A stretch of 64,000 nucleotides of DNA from Aldehydirespirator sp965261105 (lineage in GTDB: Bacteria > Actinomycetota > Acidimicrobiia > Acidimicrobiales > Aldehydirespiratoraceae), in contig CBDHCM010000006.1 of assembly GCA_965261105.1 (NCBI GenBank), positions 3,348,001 through 3,412,000 on the forward strand, written 5' to 3'. The notes under the pieces were generated by a model, which saw only the letters and a list, made by a program, of their open reading frames with translations, did no database searches and was not told where the DNA came from. The stretch's first letter is position 1, and each line of letters starts with the position of its first letter. The position numbers and the translations under genes are program-made. Below, one piece after another: positions 26,998-35,285 of this stretch.

Positions 26998-27786
26998 TCA
27001 GACGGTGTAGCCGCCGTCGACGGCGAGGTGCTGGCCGGTGATGTAGCGGGCGCGGTCCGATGCCAGAAAACACACGGCCTCGGCGATGTCGCCGGCCGTG
27101 CCGAAGCTGCGCAGCGGGATGTTGGCCCGGGCTGCATCGAGGGCGCGCTCATCGATGTCGCCGGACGCCATGAGGCGCTGGGCCATCCCGTCGGTCAGCA
27201 TGCCCGGACCCACGCTGTTGGCCCTCACCCCGAAGCGGCCCTCCTCTGCGGCCAGCCCCCTCACGGCGGCCTCCACTGCAGCCTTGGGGATCGTGCTGAG
27301 GCCGTCGCGCACGGGAAACCGGCCGGTGCCCGCGGTTGTAACCGCCACGATGCTGCCCTGGGAGTTGCGCAGATGGGGCAGCGCAACGTGGGCCGCGGAG
27401 AAGAAGCCGGCGGCGTCGGCGTCCAGCTGGGCCCGCACGACCGAGGGCTCGATGCGGCTCAGGTGGAGTTGCGGGACGTCGGGGCCGGCCGCGTACACCA
27501 GCGTGTGCAGGCCTCCGGCGGCGGCAGCCAGTTCGTGGACCGCGGCCGCAGTGGCATCGTCGTCGGTGAGGTCGGCGGCCGCGAGCCAGCACCGGCGACC
27601 CAGTCCCTCCACCTGCCCGGCGGTGGCCGCGGCCGCGTCGGCGTTGCTGCGGTAGGTGAGGGCAACGTCGCTGCCCCGAGCAGCCAACTCGGCCGCGATG
27701 ACTGCGCCCAAGCCGCCACTGCCCCCGACCACGAGCGCGGCGCCGCTGCGGTGCGCGAAGTCGTTGCTCAGATCCAGGTCACCCAT
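26998..27786 (-). CDS. Short-chain dehydrogenase/reductase-fold protein with altered catalytic residues
   Basis: 262 aa from ATG 27786. The fold is clear: a cofactor loop GGSGGLGAVIAAELAARG, a DLTDDDATA segment, VYAAGPD in place of NNAG, and the end FLASDRARYITGQHLAVDGG typical of SDRs. The catalytic YxxxK, however, reads S-T-I-P-K in DGLSTIPKAAVE, so Tyr is replaced by Ser, and the usual Ser is Thr (VAVTTAG). It may be a non-catalytic or differently acting SDR, as seen in some enoyl reductase-like members that use a shifted Tyr. It lies 52 bp upstream of the acyl-CoA synthetase on the same strand. Confidence 0.85.
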   Translation of the reverse strand: MGDLDLSNDFAHRSGAALVVGGSGGLGAVIAAELAARGSDVALTYRSNADAAAATAGQVEGLGRRCWLAAADLTDDDATAAAVHELAAAAGGLHTLVYAAGPDVPQLHLSRIEPSVVRAQLDADAAGFFSAAHVALPHLRNSQGSIVAVTTAGTGRFPVRDGLSTIPKAAVEAAVRGLAAEEGRFGVRANSVGPGMLTDGMAQRLMASGDIDERALDAARANIPLRSFGTAGDIAEAVCFLASDRARYITGQHLAVDGGYTV

Positions 27787-28074
27787 GCCCTCAGCCTGCC
27801 CGGCGCAAACAGGCGGGACAACCGGAGAGGCAGAGGCATGCAACGCGGCGGGAGTTGGCCAGCTTCGCCTGTTCCTGGTCCACCGCCGAACACCTGCTGC
27901 AGCGGGCAGACAAGCCGCGCATGCTGACCGCGGTGTGGCCCATTCAGACTGCCTTGGTCGAGGCGGCCGCGCTCGGCGCGCCGGCTCGGAAGGCAGCAAG
28001 GGCACGGGTGCACGTAAAGCGGCCCGGGCCGCTCCGCCCGGTCGGGGCCTGGCTAGATGACTCGACTCGCCCGA

Positions 28075-28413
28075 TCAGCGGACTCGGCGCATGGCGTCGA
28101 GGGCGCGCTCCTCGGCCACGCGCTTGCGGCCCACGATCGGCGTCGTGGGCGCGAATCCGGCCTCGGCCCGCTCCGACTCGCTCTCGCCTCCCCAGAAGCC
28201 GAGCTCGCGGTTCCTGCGGCCATAGTCCCGGCACGCGGGCAGCACGACGCACTGCTCGCAGATCGACCGGGCGCGGGCCTCTCTGCGGACCCTGGCCTCG
28301 GGCCGCTCGGCGAACGGAGCGAAAAACAGGTCGCTCTCGCCCAGGCAGCGCCCCTGCTCCATCCAGGCCGTGGAACCCACGGGGGCTACGGCAGTCTCGT
28401 ATGCCTCGAGCAT
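28075..28413 (-). CDS. WhiB-family iron-sulfur transcriptional regulator
   Basis: 112 aa. Four cysteines, C23, C52, C55 and C61 (C-x28-C-x2-C-x5-C), would bind a 4Fe-4S cluster, and GFWGGESESER (residues 72 on) is the turn of WhiB proteins, usually G[VI]WGG. WhiB proteins exist almost only in Actinobacteria and their phages and regulate transcription with the principal sigma factor in response to redox or nitric oxide. The C-terminal tail is basic (VGRKRVAEERALDAMRRVR), suited to DNA binding. The start at 28413 lies 2 bp after an 11-bp repeat; M18 is an alternative start. Confidence 0.95.
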   Translation of the reverse strand: MLEAYETAVAPVGSTAWMEQGRCLGESDLFFAPFAERPEARVRREARARSICEQCVVLPACRDYGRRNRELGFWGGESESERAEAGFAPTTPIVGRKRVAEERALDAMRRVR

Positions 28414-28415
28414 CG

Positions 28416-28444
28416 GTATACAATTTAGCAGCTGTATACAATTT
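28416..28444. promoter_or_regulatory. 11-bp direct repeat GTATACAATTT upstream of whiB
   Basis: GTATACAATTT occurs at 28416-28426 and 28434-28444 (period 18 bp) in an AT-rich patch directly before the whiB start codon. One copy almost touches the ATG. Two copies about two helical turns apart suggest a binding site for a regulator, perhaps autoregulation, and the TATAC cores could also serve as -10 elements. Confidence 0.45.
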
Positions 28445-28622
28445 CGTCAAAATTGAAGATGGACAGCAAGTCAATTGTTTCGACACTTGCCCAGAATCTG
28501 TGGCGGGACCTGCCCAAACACGGAGTGCGGACCTGCTGCCGCCATCAGCGTAGACGGGCTGCCAACGGGCCGTAGTCGTCCCGCAGACAGGCCGGCGGCC
28601 AGCCCTTGGGGGCCGAGCGGGG

Positions 28623-29858
28623 CTAGCCGGCCTTGGCGCCCGCCACCACGCCGCGGTCGTGCAAGCTGCCGATCTCACCGGCTGAGAGTCCCAGCCATCC
28701 GGCCAGCACTTCGTCGGTGTGCTGGCCCAGAGCGGGCGCCAACGCGGCGTTGCCCGGCGCGTCGGACTCCAGCGGACGGCCGTCTGCGAGGGCCAGCGGA
28801 GATCTCGGCACCAGGTAGGGGCCTATGCCCGGCTGGTCCACCTCGCGGAACAGCCCCGCGGCCGGCGAGCACCGGGGATCGCTCTCGACGAGCTCGGCGA
28901 AAGTCTGATACGGCCCCCAACACACTCCCAGGGCGTCCAAGCACTCTGACGCTTCGGCGAAGGATCGCTGGCCGGCCCAGGCCTGCATCACCGCCTTGAT
29001 CTCGTGGCGGGCTTCGAATCGGTCGCCCTCATCATCGAAGTCGAGACCCCGGGCCGCGGCAATCTCCTCGACCGCGGCCACGCTATCGGTGGCCTCCAGC
29101 AGCGAGGCCCATTGCCGGCTGCTGATGCCCACCGCGTACAGGCGGCGCCCGTCGGCTGTCGACAGCTCCGCGCCGAACGCGCCGTACAGGTCGTTGCCGC
29201 AGCGGGGCCGGGCCGCGCCGTTGACTTGGACCTCGGCGATGTACCCCAGCGCGGCGGTGGCCGCCAGGGCAACGTCGCTCAGCGCGAGCGTCATCACCGA
29301 CCCCTCCCCCGTGAGCAGCCGGCGGCGCTCTGCGGCCAGTATCCCCACCACGGCCGTCTGCCCGCACAGCAGATCCCAGGCCGGCAGCACGGTGTTGACG
29401 GGATCATCGTGGCCCGCAGGGCCGGTCACCATCGGGAACCCCAGCGCCGCGTTCACCGTGTAGTCCACCGCGGTGGTGCCGTCGCGGTTGCCGGTGATGG
29501 CCACCATCACCAAATCGGCACGCCGGGCGGTCAGCCGATCAGGGGCCATCCAGCCCCGGGCCGCGAAGTTGGTGAGGAAGGTGCCCGCGGTGCCGATCAG
29601 CTCGGCGAGCAGCTCGTGGGCGGCCGGATCTCGCAGGTTGACGGCCAGCGACTTCTTGCCCTTGTTCAAGCCGGCCCAGTACAGCGAGCGCCCCTCGGCG
29701 GTGAGCGGCCAACGTCCGCAATCGATGCCCCCGCCGAGCGGGTCGAAGCGCACCACCTCGGCTCCCAGCTGGGCCAGCGTCATGCCGCCGGAGGGCGCGG
29801 CCACGAACGCCGAGCCTTCGACGACTCGCAAACCGTCGAGCGGAGCATGGCCGATCAC
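28623..29858 (-). CDS. mct: 2-methylfumaryl-CoA isomerase / mesaconyl-CoA C1-C4 CoA transferase
   Basis: 411 aa class III (CaiB/BaiF) CoA-transferase. By recall it closely follows Mct of Chloroflexus: GLRVVEGSAFVAAPSGGMTL, then AQLGAEVVRFDPLGGGID, WAGLNKGKKSLAVNLRDP, LTNFAARGW, VDYTVNAALGFP and EQPGIGxYL-type (here DQPGIGPYLVPRSPLAL). The catalytic Asp of the family is D162 in VLPAWDLLCGQ. Mct moves CoA within mesaconyl-CoA (C1 to C4) in the 3-hydroxypropionate bicycle. No other bicycle enzyme is in the window, so the role here may be mesaconate or glyoxylate-related assimilation. It is divergent from the LigU/GalD-like gene with 71 bp between starts. Confidence 0.85.
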   Translation of the reverse strand: MIGHAPLDGLRVVEGSAFVAAPSGGMTLAQLGAEVVRFDPLGGGIDCGRWPLTAEGRSLYWAGLNKGKKSLAVNLRDPAAHELLAELIGTAGTFLTNFAARGWMAPDRLTARRADLVMVAITGNRDGTTAVDYTVNAALGFPMVTGPAGHDDPVNTVLPAWDLLCGQTAVVGILAAERRRLLTGEGSVMTLALSDVALAATAALGYIAEVQVNGAARPRCGNDLYGAFGAELSTADGRRLYAVGISSRQWASLLEATDSVAAVEEIAAARGLDFDDEGDRFEARHEIKAVMQAWAGQRSFAEASECLDALGVCWGPYQTFAELVESDPRCSPAAGLFREVDQPGIGPYLVPRSPLALADGRPLESDAPGNAALAPALGQHTDEVLAGWLGLSAGEIGSLHDRGVVAGAKAG

Positions 29859-29929
29859 GCCCCCGAACCTAGAGCGAGCGCAGATTGGTTGCGAGCGCCA
29901 TCGGGCGGCGGCGCGGGCACACTGGCCGC

Positions 29930-31039
29930 GTGATCGAGAGCGTGCCGTGCATGCTCATGCGCGGTGGAACGTCGAAGGGCGCCTACTTCCACAGCGGTGA
30001 CCTGCCCGACGATCCCACCCAGCGCGACGACCTCATCCTGCGAATCGTCGGATCTCCGGACCCCCGCCAGATCGACGGCATCGGTGGGGCCCACGTGCTC
30101 ACCACCAAGGTGGCTGTGGTCGGTCCGGCAGCCGGGCCGGGCGCCGACGTGGACTACTTGTTCCTTCAGCCCTCGGTGGACGAGCCCCTCGTCAGCGACG
30201 CCCAGAACTGCGGCAACATGCTGGCCGGCGTGGGGCCGTTCGCGGTGGAAAGAGGCCTGGTCGAGCCTGGCGGGGCCGAGGCGAGGGTGCGCATACGCAT
30301 GGTCAACACCGCATCGGTGGCGATCGCGACGTTCCCGCTGCGGGGCGGCATGCCCGACTACTCCGGCCCGACCTCTATCGACGGCGTGCCCGGCACGGCG
30401 GCCGCGGTGCGCCTCGACTTCGAGGACATCGCGGGCAGCTCCTGCGGCGCCCTGCTGCCCACCGGCAATCTCATCGACTCCGTCGAGGGAATGGACTGCA
30501 CCCTCATCGACAACGGGATGCCGACCGTCGTGATGAGGGCGGGCGACCTGGACGTGACCGGCTATGAGGATTGCGCCGCCCTCGAGGCCGACAGCCGCCT
30601 GCGGTCCCGGCTGGAGCAGGTGCGCAAGGCCGCGGGCCCTCTGATGGGCCTCGGAGACGTGACCGCCTCCACCGTGCCCAAGATGACGCTGGTGGCGCCT
30701 CCACGAACCGTTGCGGGCGACATCTGCACCCGGACCTTCATCCCTCACCGGTGCCACGAGGCGATCGGTGTGCTCGGGGCAGTGTCGGTCGCCGCCGCCG
30801 CGCTCCTGCCCGGTGCCGTCGGCCATGAGATGCTGCCAGCCGGCGCCGGCCGAGACCATGGACCGGCCGAGGCATCTCGAATCGGCCGCGTGGTCACGCT
30901 GGAGCATCCGACCGGCACCCTCGACGCCGCCGTGGTCCTCGCAGCCCTCCCCGATGGCGCGCCCACGGTGCAGAGCGCGGGCATCATCCGCACCGCCCGG
31001 AAGCTCTTCGACGGCCTTGTCTTCCCCCGTCCCCGCTGA
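29930..31039 (+). CDS. 4-oxalomesaconate tautomerase/isomerase (PrpF family, GalD/LigU-like)
   Basis: 369 aa from GTG 29930. The opening VPCMLMRGGTSKGAYFHSGD and the segments DGIGGAHVLTTKVAVV, NCGNMLAGVGPFAVE, GSSCGALLPTGN and ASTVPKMTLVAPP define the PrpF family. Members GalD and LigU isomerise 4-oxalomesaconate, which comes from the PDC lactonase LigI, into the form hydrated by LigJ. The LigI gene follows after 18 bp on the same strand and LigJ and LigK lie nearby, so this assignment is much more likely than 2-methylaconitate isomerase. GalD and LigU perform slightly different proton shifts; the sequence alone does not decide between them. Confidence 0.88.
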   Translation: MIESVPCMLMRGGTSKGAYFHSGDLPDDPTQRDDLILRIVGSPDPRQIDGIGGAHVLTTKVAVVGPAAGPGADVDYLFLQPSVDEPLVSDAQNCGNMLAGVGPFAVERGLVEPGGAEARVRIRMVNTASVAIATFPLRGGMPDYSGPTSIDGVPGTAAAVRLDFEDIAGSSCGALLPTGNLIDSVEGMDCTLIDNGMPTVVMRAGDLDVTGYEDCAALEADSRLRSRLEQVRKAAGPLMGLGDVTASTVPKMTLVAPPRTVAGDICTRTFIPHRCHEAIGVLGAVSVAAAALLPGAVGHEMLPAGAGRDHGPAEASRIGRVVTLEHPTGTLDAAVVLAALPDGAPTVQSAGIIRTARKLFDGLVFPRPR

Positions 31040-31057
31040 GAGGCCGAGCGGATAGGA

Positions 31058-31927
31058 ATGCAGGCGACCATCCCGACCCCCCATCCGGATCCGCACCCTC
31101 CCGCGATGTTCACCCCGCCGCCGGGTGCCTGCGACGCCCACTGCCATGTGTTCGGCCCGGCGAGCCGTTTCCCGTTCGCTGCCGGCCGCTCGTACACGCC
31201 GCCCGACGCGGGCGCCGAGGAGCTCGAAGCGCTCCACGAGCGCATGGGGCTCAGTCGGGCCGTGCTGGTGCAGGCAAGCTGCCACGGAACCGACAACGCG
31301 GCCATGGTCGACGCCCTCCAGCGATCGCTTGGAAGGTACGCCGGGGTGGCCATGATCGACGAGTCCTGCCCCGACGCGGAGCTCGACCGCCTGCATGACG
31401 CCGGCGTGCGGGGCGCCCGATTCAACTTTGTCAGGCACCTCGGAGGCGGGGACCTCGGGGCCTTCGAGCGCACGGCCCGGAGGGTGGCGCCGCGGGGCTG
31501 GCACATGGTGGTGCACCTCGACGCGGCCGACCTGCCCGACTTCGCCGGGGTGCTGCTCGGCCTGCCGTGCCCGTTCATCATCGACCACATGGCTCGCGTC
31601 CCCGCAGCCGCAGGCCTCGGGCAGCCACCCTTCGCCGCGCTGCTGGATCTGATGGACGACGAGAGGGCCTGGGTGAAGATCTCGGGCGCGGAGCGGCTCA
31701 CCGCCGGAGGGCGCCCACCTTATGACGACGTGGCGCCGCTGGCCCGGGCGCTGATCGCCGCGGCGGGCGACCGGGTCCTGTGGGGCACCGACTGGCCCCA
31801 CCCCAACGTGAGCCACATGCCCGACGACGGCGACCTGATGGACTTGCTGGCCTCCTTCGCCCCCGACGAGACCGACCGCAACCGGATCCTGGTCGAGAAC
31901 CCGCAGCGCCTCTACGACTTCGCCTGA
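31058..31927 (+). CDS. ligI: 2-pyrone-4,6-dicarboxylate lactonase
   Basis: 289 aa amidohydrolase-superfamily protein. It follows LigI of Sphingobium over its length: FTPPPGACDAHCHVFGPASR with H28 and H30, AVLVQASCHGTDNAAMVDAL, GVRGARFNFVRHLGG, GWHMVVHLDA, FIIDHMARV, WVKISGAERLTAGG and VLWGTDWPHPNVSHMPDDG. LigI hydrolyses 2-pyrone-4,6-dicarboxylate to 4-oxalomesaconate in protocatechuate 4,5-cleavage, unusually without needing a divalent metal. A later ATG (31106, at MFTPPPGACD) is an alternative start. It forms a two-gene unit with the tautomerase and converges on ligC. Confidence 0.94.
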   Translation: MQATIPTPHPDPHPPAMFTPPPGACDAHCHVFGPASRFPFAAGRSYTPPDAGAEELEALHERMGLSRAVLVQASCHGTDNAAMVDALQRSLGRYAGVAMIDESCPDAELDRLHDAGVRGARFNFVRHLGGGDLGAFERTARRVAPRGWHMVVHLDAADLPDFAGVLLGLPCPFIIDHMARVPAAAGLGQPPFAALLDLMDDERAWVKISGAERLTAGGRPPYDDVAPLARALIAAAGDRVLWGTDWPHPNVSHMPDDGDLMDLLASFAPDETDRNRILVENPQRLYDFA

Positions 31928-31983
31928 CCCCCTCCCGCGGGCGTTGCTGGGACAGAGCCGGCGCCACTCGGCCAGGGCCGGCG

Positions 31984-32925
31984 TCAGGACAGAGCCTGCT
32001 CCAGGCGGTGCAGGGTTCGCATCGCTTCGAGGCCGCTGCGCAGCGACGATTCGGGCTCGCGTCCCTCCCGTATCGACGCGAAGAACTCGCGGTCCTGCAG
32101 CTCGATCCCGTCAGTGGACACGTGCCCCGCGGACACGTCGACCGGAGTGTCGCGGCCGTCGACCAGGTCGTCGTATCGGGCCACGAAGGTGCCCTTGTCG
32201 CAGACGTAGCGGAAGTCGGTGCCGAATGGGCCGTCATTGTTGAACGACAGTGCCAGGGAGCACACCGCCCCCGACGGCGCAGTCAGCGAGACGGACATGT
32301 CCATGGCGATGCCCAGCTCGGGGTGGGGCGGCCCCTGCACGGCCGACACCCTCTCCGCGGTCTCGCCGGTCTGGTGCTGGAAGAGGTCCACGGTGTGGCA
32401 GGCGTGGTGCCACAGGAGATGGTCGGTCCATGTGCGGGGCCGGCCCAGAGCGTTGGTGTTGGTGCGCCGGAAGAAGTAGGTCTGGGCCACGAGGTGCTGC
32501 AACTGCAGCTCGCCCGAGGCGAACCGCTGCCGCATCCACTGGTGCGACGGGTTGAAGCGCCGGGTGTGGCACACCATCGCCACCAGCCCGGATTCCCGCG
32601 CGACGTCGGTCAGCTCGGTTGCGTCGACGAGGTCGTCGGCCATGGGAATCTCCACCAGCACGTGGCGGCCGGCCCGGAGCACCTCGATGGCCTGCGCGGC
32701 GTGCAGATGCGTGGGAGTGGCCAGGATGGCCGCTTCAACGCCGGGCTGCGCGAGGCACTCGCCGAGCTCCCGCGACCAGTGGCCGATCCCGTGCTCGGCC
32801 GCCAAGGCCTCGGTGTCGGCCTCGATGCCCCCGGCCAGCGAGACGACGTCCACGCCGCCGATGCGGTCGATGGCGGCCAGGTGGCGCCGGGCGATGGCGC
32901 CCTCGCCGGCCAGCACCACCCTCAC
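31984..32925 (-). CDS. ligC: 4-carboxy-2-hydroxymuconate-6-semialdehyde dehydrogenase
   Basis: 313 aa, Gfo/Idh/MocA fold, from GTG 32925. It matches LigC closely: RVVLAGEGAIARRHL (NADP-binding), EIPMADDLVDA, VCHTRRFNPSHQWM, QTYFFRRTNTNALGRPRTWT, DHLLWHHACHTVDLF, GPPHPELGIAMDMSVSL, SLSFNNDGPFGTDFRYVCDK-type and GIELQDREFFASIREGREP. LigC oxidises the ring-fission product of protocatechuate to 2-pyrone-4,6-dicarboxylate with NADP. It is the last gene of the leftward unit ligJ-ligK-ligC, 42 bp after ligK. Confidence 0.95.
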   Translation of the reverse strand: MRVVLAGEGAIARRHLAAIDRIGGVDVVSLAGGIEADTEALAAEHGIGHWSRELGECLAQPGVEAAILATPTHLHAAQAIEVLRAGRHVLVEIPMADDLVDATELTDVARESGLVAMVCHTRRFNPSHQWMRQRFASGELQLQHLVAQTYFFRRTNTNALGRPRTWTDHLLWHHACHTVDLFQHQTGETAERVSAVQGPPHPELGIAMDMSVSLTAPSGAVCSLALSFNNDGPFGTDFRYVCDKGTFVARYDDLVDGRDTPVDVSAGHVSTDGIELQDREFFASIREGREPESSLRSGLEAMRTLHRLEQALS

Positions 32926-32967
32926 GACGGGTGTCCTAGTTCGTTTCCCGCGCCCATCCGGTGGAGG

Positions 32968-33681
32968 CTAGACCCCGGTCGGGTCGTCGAGGGTGTCCAC
33001 CCAGTCGACGCCCATCTCGACGAGCTTCTCGCGCAGGCCGTGCATGTCCAGACCCAGCTCGCCGGCCGCAAGGCGTGTCCGAGCGTCCTTCTCAGTTGCC
33101 AGCCGCCGGCGGCACATCTCCAGCGCCCAAGCCGCCTCCGAGCGGGCCACCACCACCACACCGTCGTCGTCGGCGCAGACGACATCGCCCGGGCTGACGG
33201 TCTGGTCGCCGATCACGACCGGCACGTTCACCGAGCCCGGTGTGGCCTTGACGGTCCCCTGGCAGGAAATGTGCCTGCTCCACGCCGCGAAGCCCATGGC
33301 CCGCAGCTCGGCAGTGTCGCGCACGCCCGCGTCGATCACCAGGCCCCGCACTCCCCGAGCCTGAAGCGACGTGCCCAGCAGCTCCCCGAAGAAGCCGTGC
33401 GTCGACGGCGCGCTCACCGCCACGACCAGGATGTCGCCAGGCCGGCAGGTCTCGACCGCGGCGTGGATCATCAGATTGTCGCCGGGATGGCACAGTGCGG
33501 TCAGCGCCGCGCCCGCGGTGCGGGCACCGGACTGGATGGGGCGGATATCAGGGCCGAGGAAGCCCCTCCGGCCGATGGACTCGTGCACGGTGGCGCTGCC
33601 CATCGTCGCCAGGGCGTCGACGACCGCCGCTTCGGTGCGTTCCACTGTGCGCACCACCACAGGGCGGCCGTGGCCACTCAT
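32968..33681 (-). CDS. ligK: 4-carboxy-4-hydroxy-2-oxoadipate/4-hydroxy-4-methyl-2-oxoglutarate aldolase
   Basis: 237 aa, RraA-like class II aldolase fold. Key features are TVHESIGRRGFLGPDIRP, VVAVSAPSTHGFFGELLG, GLVIDAGVRDTAELRAMG with the R-D pair (substrate Arg and metal-linked Asp), and VVCADDDGVVVV. The enzyme splits 4-carboxy-4-hydroxy-2-oxoadipate into pyruvate and oxaloacetate, the last step of the pathway. It overlaps the end of ligJ by 4 bp (ATGA), which shows translational coupling. Confidence 0.93.
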   Translation of the reverse strand: MSGHGRPVVVRTVERTEAAVVDALATMGSATVHESIGRRGFLGPDIRPIQSGARTAGAALTALCHPGDNLMIHAAVETCRPGDILVVAVSAPSTHGFFGELLGTSLQARGVRGLVIDAGVRDTAELRAMGFAAWSRHISCQGTVKATPGSVNVPVVIGDQTVSPGDVVCADDDGVVVVARSEAAWALEMCRRRLATEKDARTRLAAGELGLDMHGLREKLVEMGVDWVDTLDDPTGV

Positions 33682-34685
33682 GGCTCCACCTCCAGTCGGG
33701 GATAGACGCGCCGGGCGTTGCCCTCGAAGATCTTGGCCCGAGCCGCTTCATCGAGGTCGGCGTTGTCGATGTAGCGCCGGGTGTCGTCGTAGTGGTGGCC
33801 GGTGACAGGATCGATGCCGCGCACCGCGCCCACCATCTCCGATGCGAACAGGATGTTGTCTGCGGGCACCACGTCGACGAGCAGATCGATGCCGCGCTGG
33901 TGGTACACGCAGGTGTCGAACCAGATGTGCTGCAGCAGCCCGTCGAAGTCCCAGCCGGAGTCCTGGGCCATGCCCACAAACCGCCCCCAGTGGTAGGGCA
34001 CCGCTCCCCCTCCGTGGGGGATCACCCAGCGCAGTCCCTCGAAGTCGGCGAGGAACCCCGATGTCAGCGCCTGCATGAATGCAGTCGTGTCGGCGCCCAG
34101 ATAGTGCGAGCCGGTCGTGTGGAAGTTCTCGTTGCATGACGCGCTCACATGGATCATGGCGGGCACGTCGAGCTCGCACATCGCCTCCCACAGCGGCCAC
34201 CAGAAGCGGTCGGCCAGCGGCGGCCCGCTCCAGTGCCCGCCGCTGGGGTCGGGATTGACGTTGCATCCGATGAAGCCCATCTCCTCGGTGCAGCGTCGCA
34301 GCTCGCACACTGAGGCGTCGATCGGCGCGCCGGGAGACTGCGGCAGCTGGGCGACCGGGGCGAAGTTGGAGGGGTACAGGTCGCACACCCGCCGTATCAG
34401 CTCGTTCTGGTGCTGGGACCAGAACACCGAGGTGTGCTCGTTGCCGATGTGGTGGCCCATCCAACTGGCGCGGGGAGAGAAAATCGTCAGGTCGGTGCCC
34501 CGCTCTCGCTGGAAGGCGAGCTGTGCGCCCTCCAGGCTCTCGCGGATCTCATCGTCGCTGACCAAGATCTCACCCTTGGACCCGGCATGGCTCGGATCGG
34601 AGGCCACCGCCGCCTTCTGGGCCTCGCGCCACTCCCCCACCGCGGGCGGGGTGGTGGTGTAGTGGCCGTGGCAGTCGATGATCAC
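33678..34685 (-). CDS. ligJ: 4-oxalomesaconate hydratase
   Basis: 335 aa amidohydrolase-superfamily protein from GTG 34685, preceded by GGGGAGGACGCCG. MIIDCHGHYTTTPPAVGEW (H6 and H8), DLTIFSPRASWMGHHIGNE, FIGCNVNPDPSGGHWSGPPL, HVSASCNENFHTTGSHYLGAD and ASEMVGAVRGIDPVTGHHYD match LigJ of sphingomonads. It hydrates 4-oxalomesaconate to 4-carboxy-4-hydroxy-2-oxoadipate. First gene of the ligJ-ligK-ligC unit and divergent from ligAB. Confidence 0.94.
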   Translation of the reverse strand: MIIDCHGHYTTTPPAVGEWREAQKAAVASDPSHAGSKGEILVSDDEIRESLEGAQLAFQRERGTDLTIFSPRASWMGHHIGNEHTSVFWSQHQNELIRRVCDLYPSNFAPVAQLPQSPGAPIDASVCELRRCTEEMGFIGCNVNPDPSGGHWSGPPLADRFWWPLWEAMCELDVPAMIHVSASCNENFHTTGSHYLGADTTAFMQALTSGFLADFEGLRWVIPHGGGAVPYHWGRFVGMAQDSGWDFDGLLQHIWFDTCVYHQRGIDLLVDVVPADNILFASEMVGAVRGIDPVTGHHYDDTRRYIDNADLDEAARAKIFEGNARRVYPRLEVEP

Positions 34686-34766
34686 CGGCGTCCTCCCCGC
34701 ATTGCGACCGGACGCATACTAGGGAGCGGCGCGACGACAGCCGAGGCCCTCGTCGGCCCGGCGGGT

Positions 34767-34877
34767 CGCTCCACTACCCTGCGAGCGCCGATCGAGAGGA
34801 CCGGCACGAGCAGCGGACCGTACGGCTTCCCCAGCAGCAGGCCGCTCCACTACCCTGCGAGCGCCGATCGAGAGGAC
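34767..34877. repeat. 35-bp direct repeat upstream of ligA (34767-34801 and 34843-34877)
   Basis: Two copies, identical except perhaps the final bases, period 76 bp, starting CGCTCCACTACCCTGCGAGC and ending with the ligA ribosome binding sequence GAGAGGA. Only the right copy is followed by the ligA start codon. It may be a binding site for a regulator of the divergent ligJKC and ligAB units, or another junction duplication as seen elsewhere in this window. Confidence 0.85.
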
Positions 34878-34880
34878 TGC

Positions 34881-35285
34881 ATGGCTAGCGCACACGCGGC
34901 CCGCGACTACCACGACGTGCCGGGCACCTATGTGCTCGACGGCCGGCACTGTCGCAAGGGCTACGCCTTGAACATGTTTTGCATGTCGCTGAACGAGCCG
35001 GCCAACCGCGCCTCCTTCCGGGCCGACCCCGAGGGCTACTTGGACGGCAACGCGCTCACCCCGGAGCAGCGCCGGGCCGTGCTCGAGCGCGACTGGGTTC
35101 AGATGCTGCGCCTGGGAGGCAACATCTATTACACCTTCAAGCTCGCGGCCTTCGACGGCCTCAACATGCAGCAGCTAGGCGGCATGATGTCCGGAGTCAC
35201 CGGCGAGGAGTTCACCCAGATGATGGTCGACGGGGGCCGCCGGATCGAGGGCAACCGCTCGCTCAGCGACTGGGGGCAACGCTGA
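34881..35285 (+). CDS. ligA: Protocatechuate 4,5-dioxygenase alpha (small) subunit
   Basis: 134 aa; ATG 34881 follows GAGAGGACTGC. The sequence is LigA-like: GTYVLDGRHCRKGYALNMFC, MSLNEPANRASFRADPEGYL, QRRAVLERDWVQMLRLGGN and IYYTFKLAAFDGLNMQQLGG. LigA covers the active site of the catalytic LigB subunit in an (alpha-beta)2 enzyme that cleaves protocatechuate between C4 and C5. It is followed by two short repeat-encoded ORFs and then ligB. Confidence 0.96.
   Translation: MASAHAARDYHDVPGTYVLDGRHCRKGYALNMFCMSLNEPANRASFRADPEGYLDGNALTPEQRRAVLERDWVQMLRLGGNIYYTFKLAAFDGLNMQQLGGMMSGVTGEEFTQMMVDGGRRIEGNRSLSDWGQR

Noticed and set aside
28018..28033. 16-bp perfect palindrome AGCGGCCCGGGCCGCT after whiB as a terminator
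   Set aside because: It has no loop and no convincing T-run, so it is a weak terminator candidate; palindromes of this kind arise easily in GC-rich DNA.
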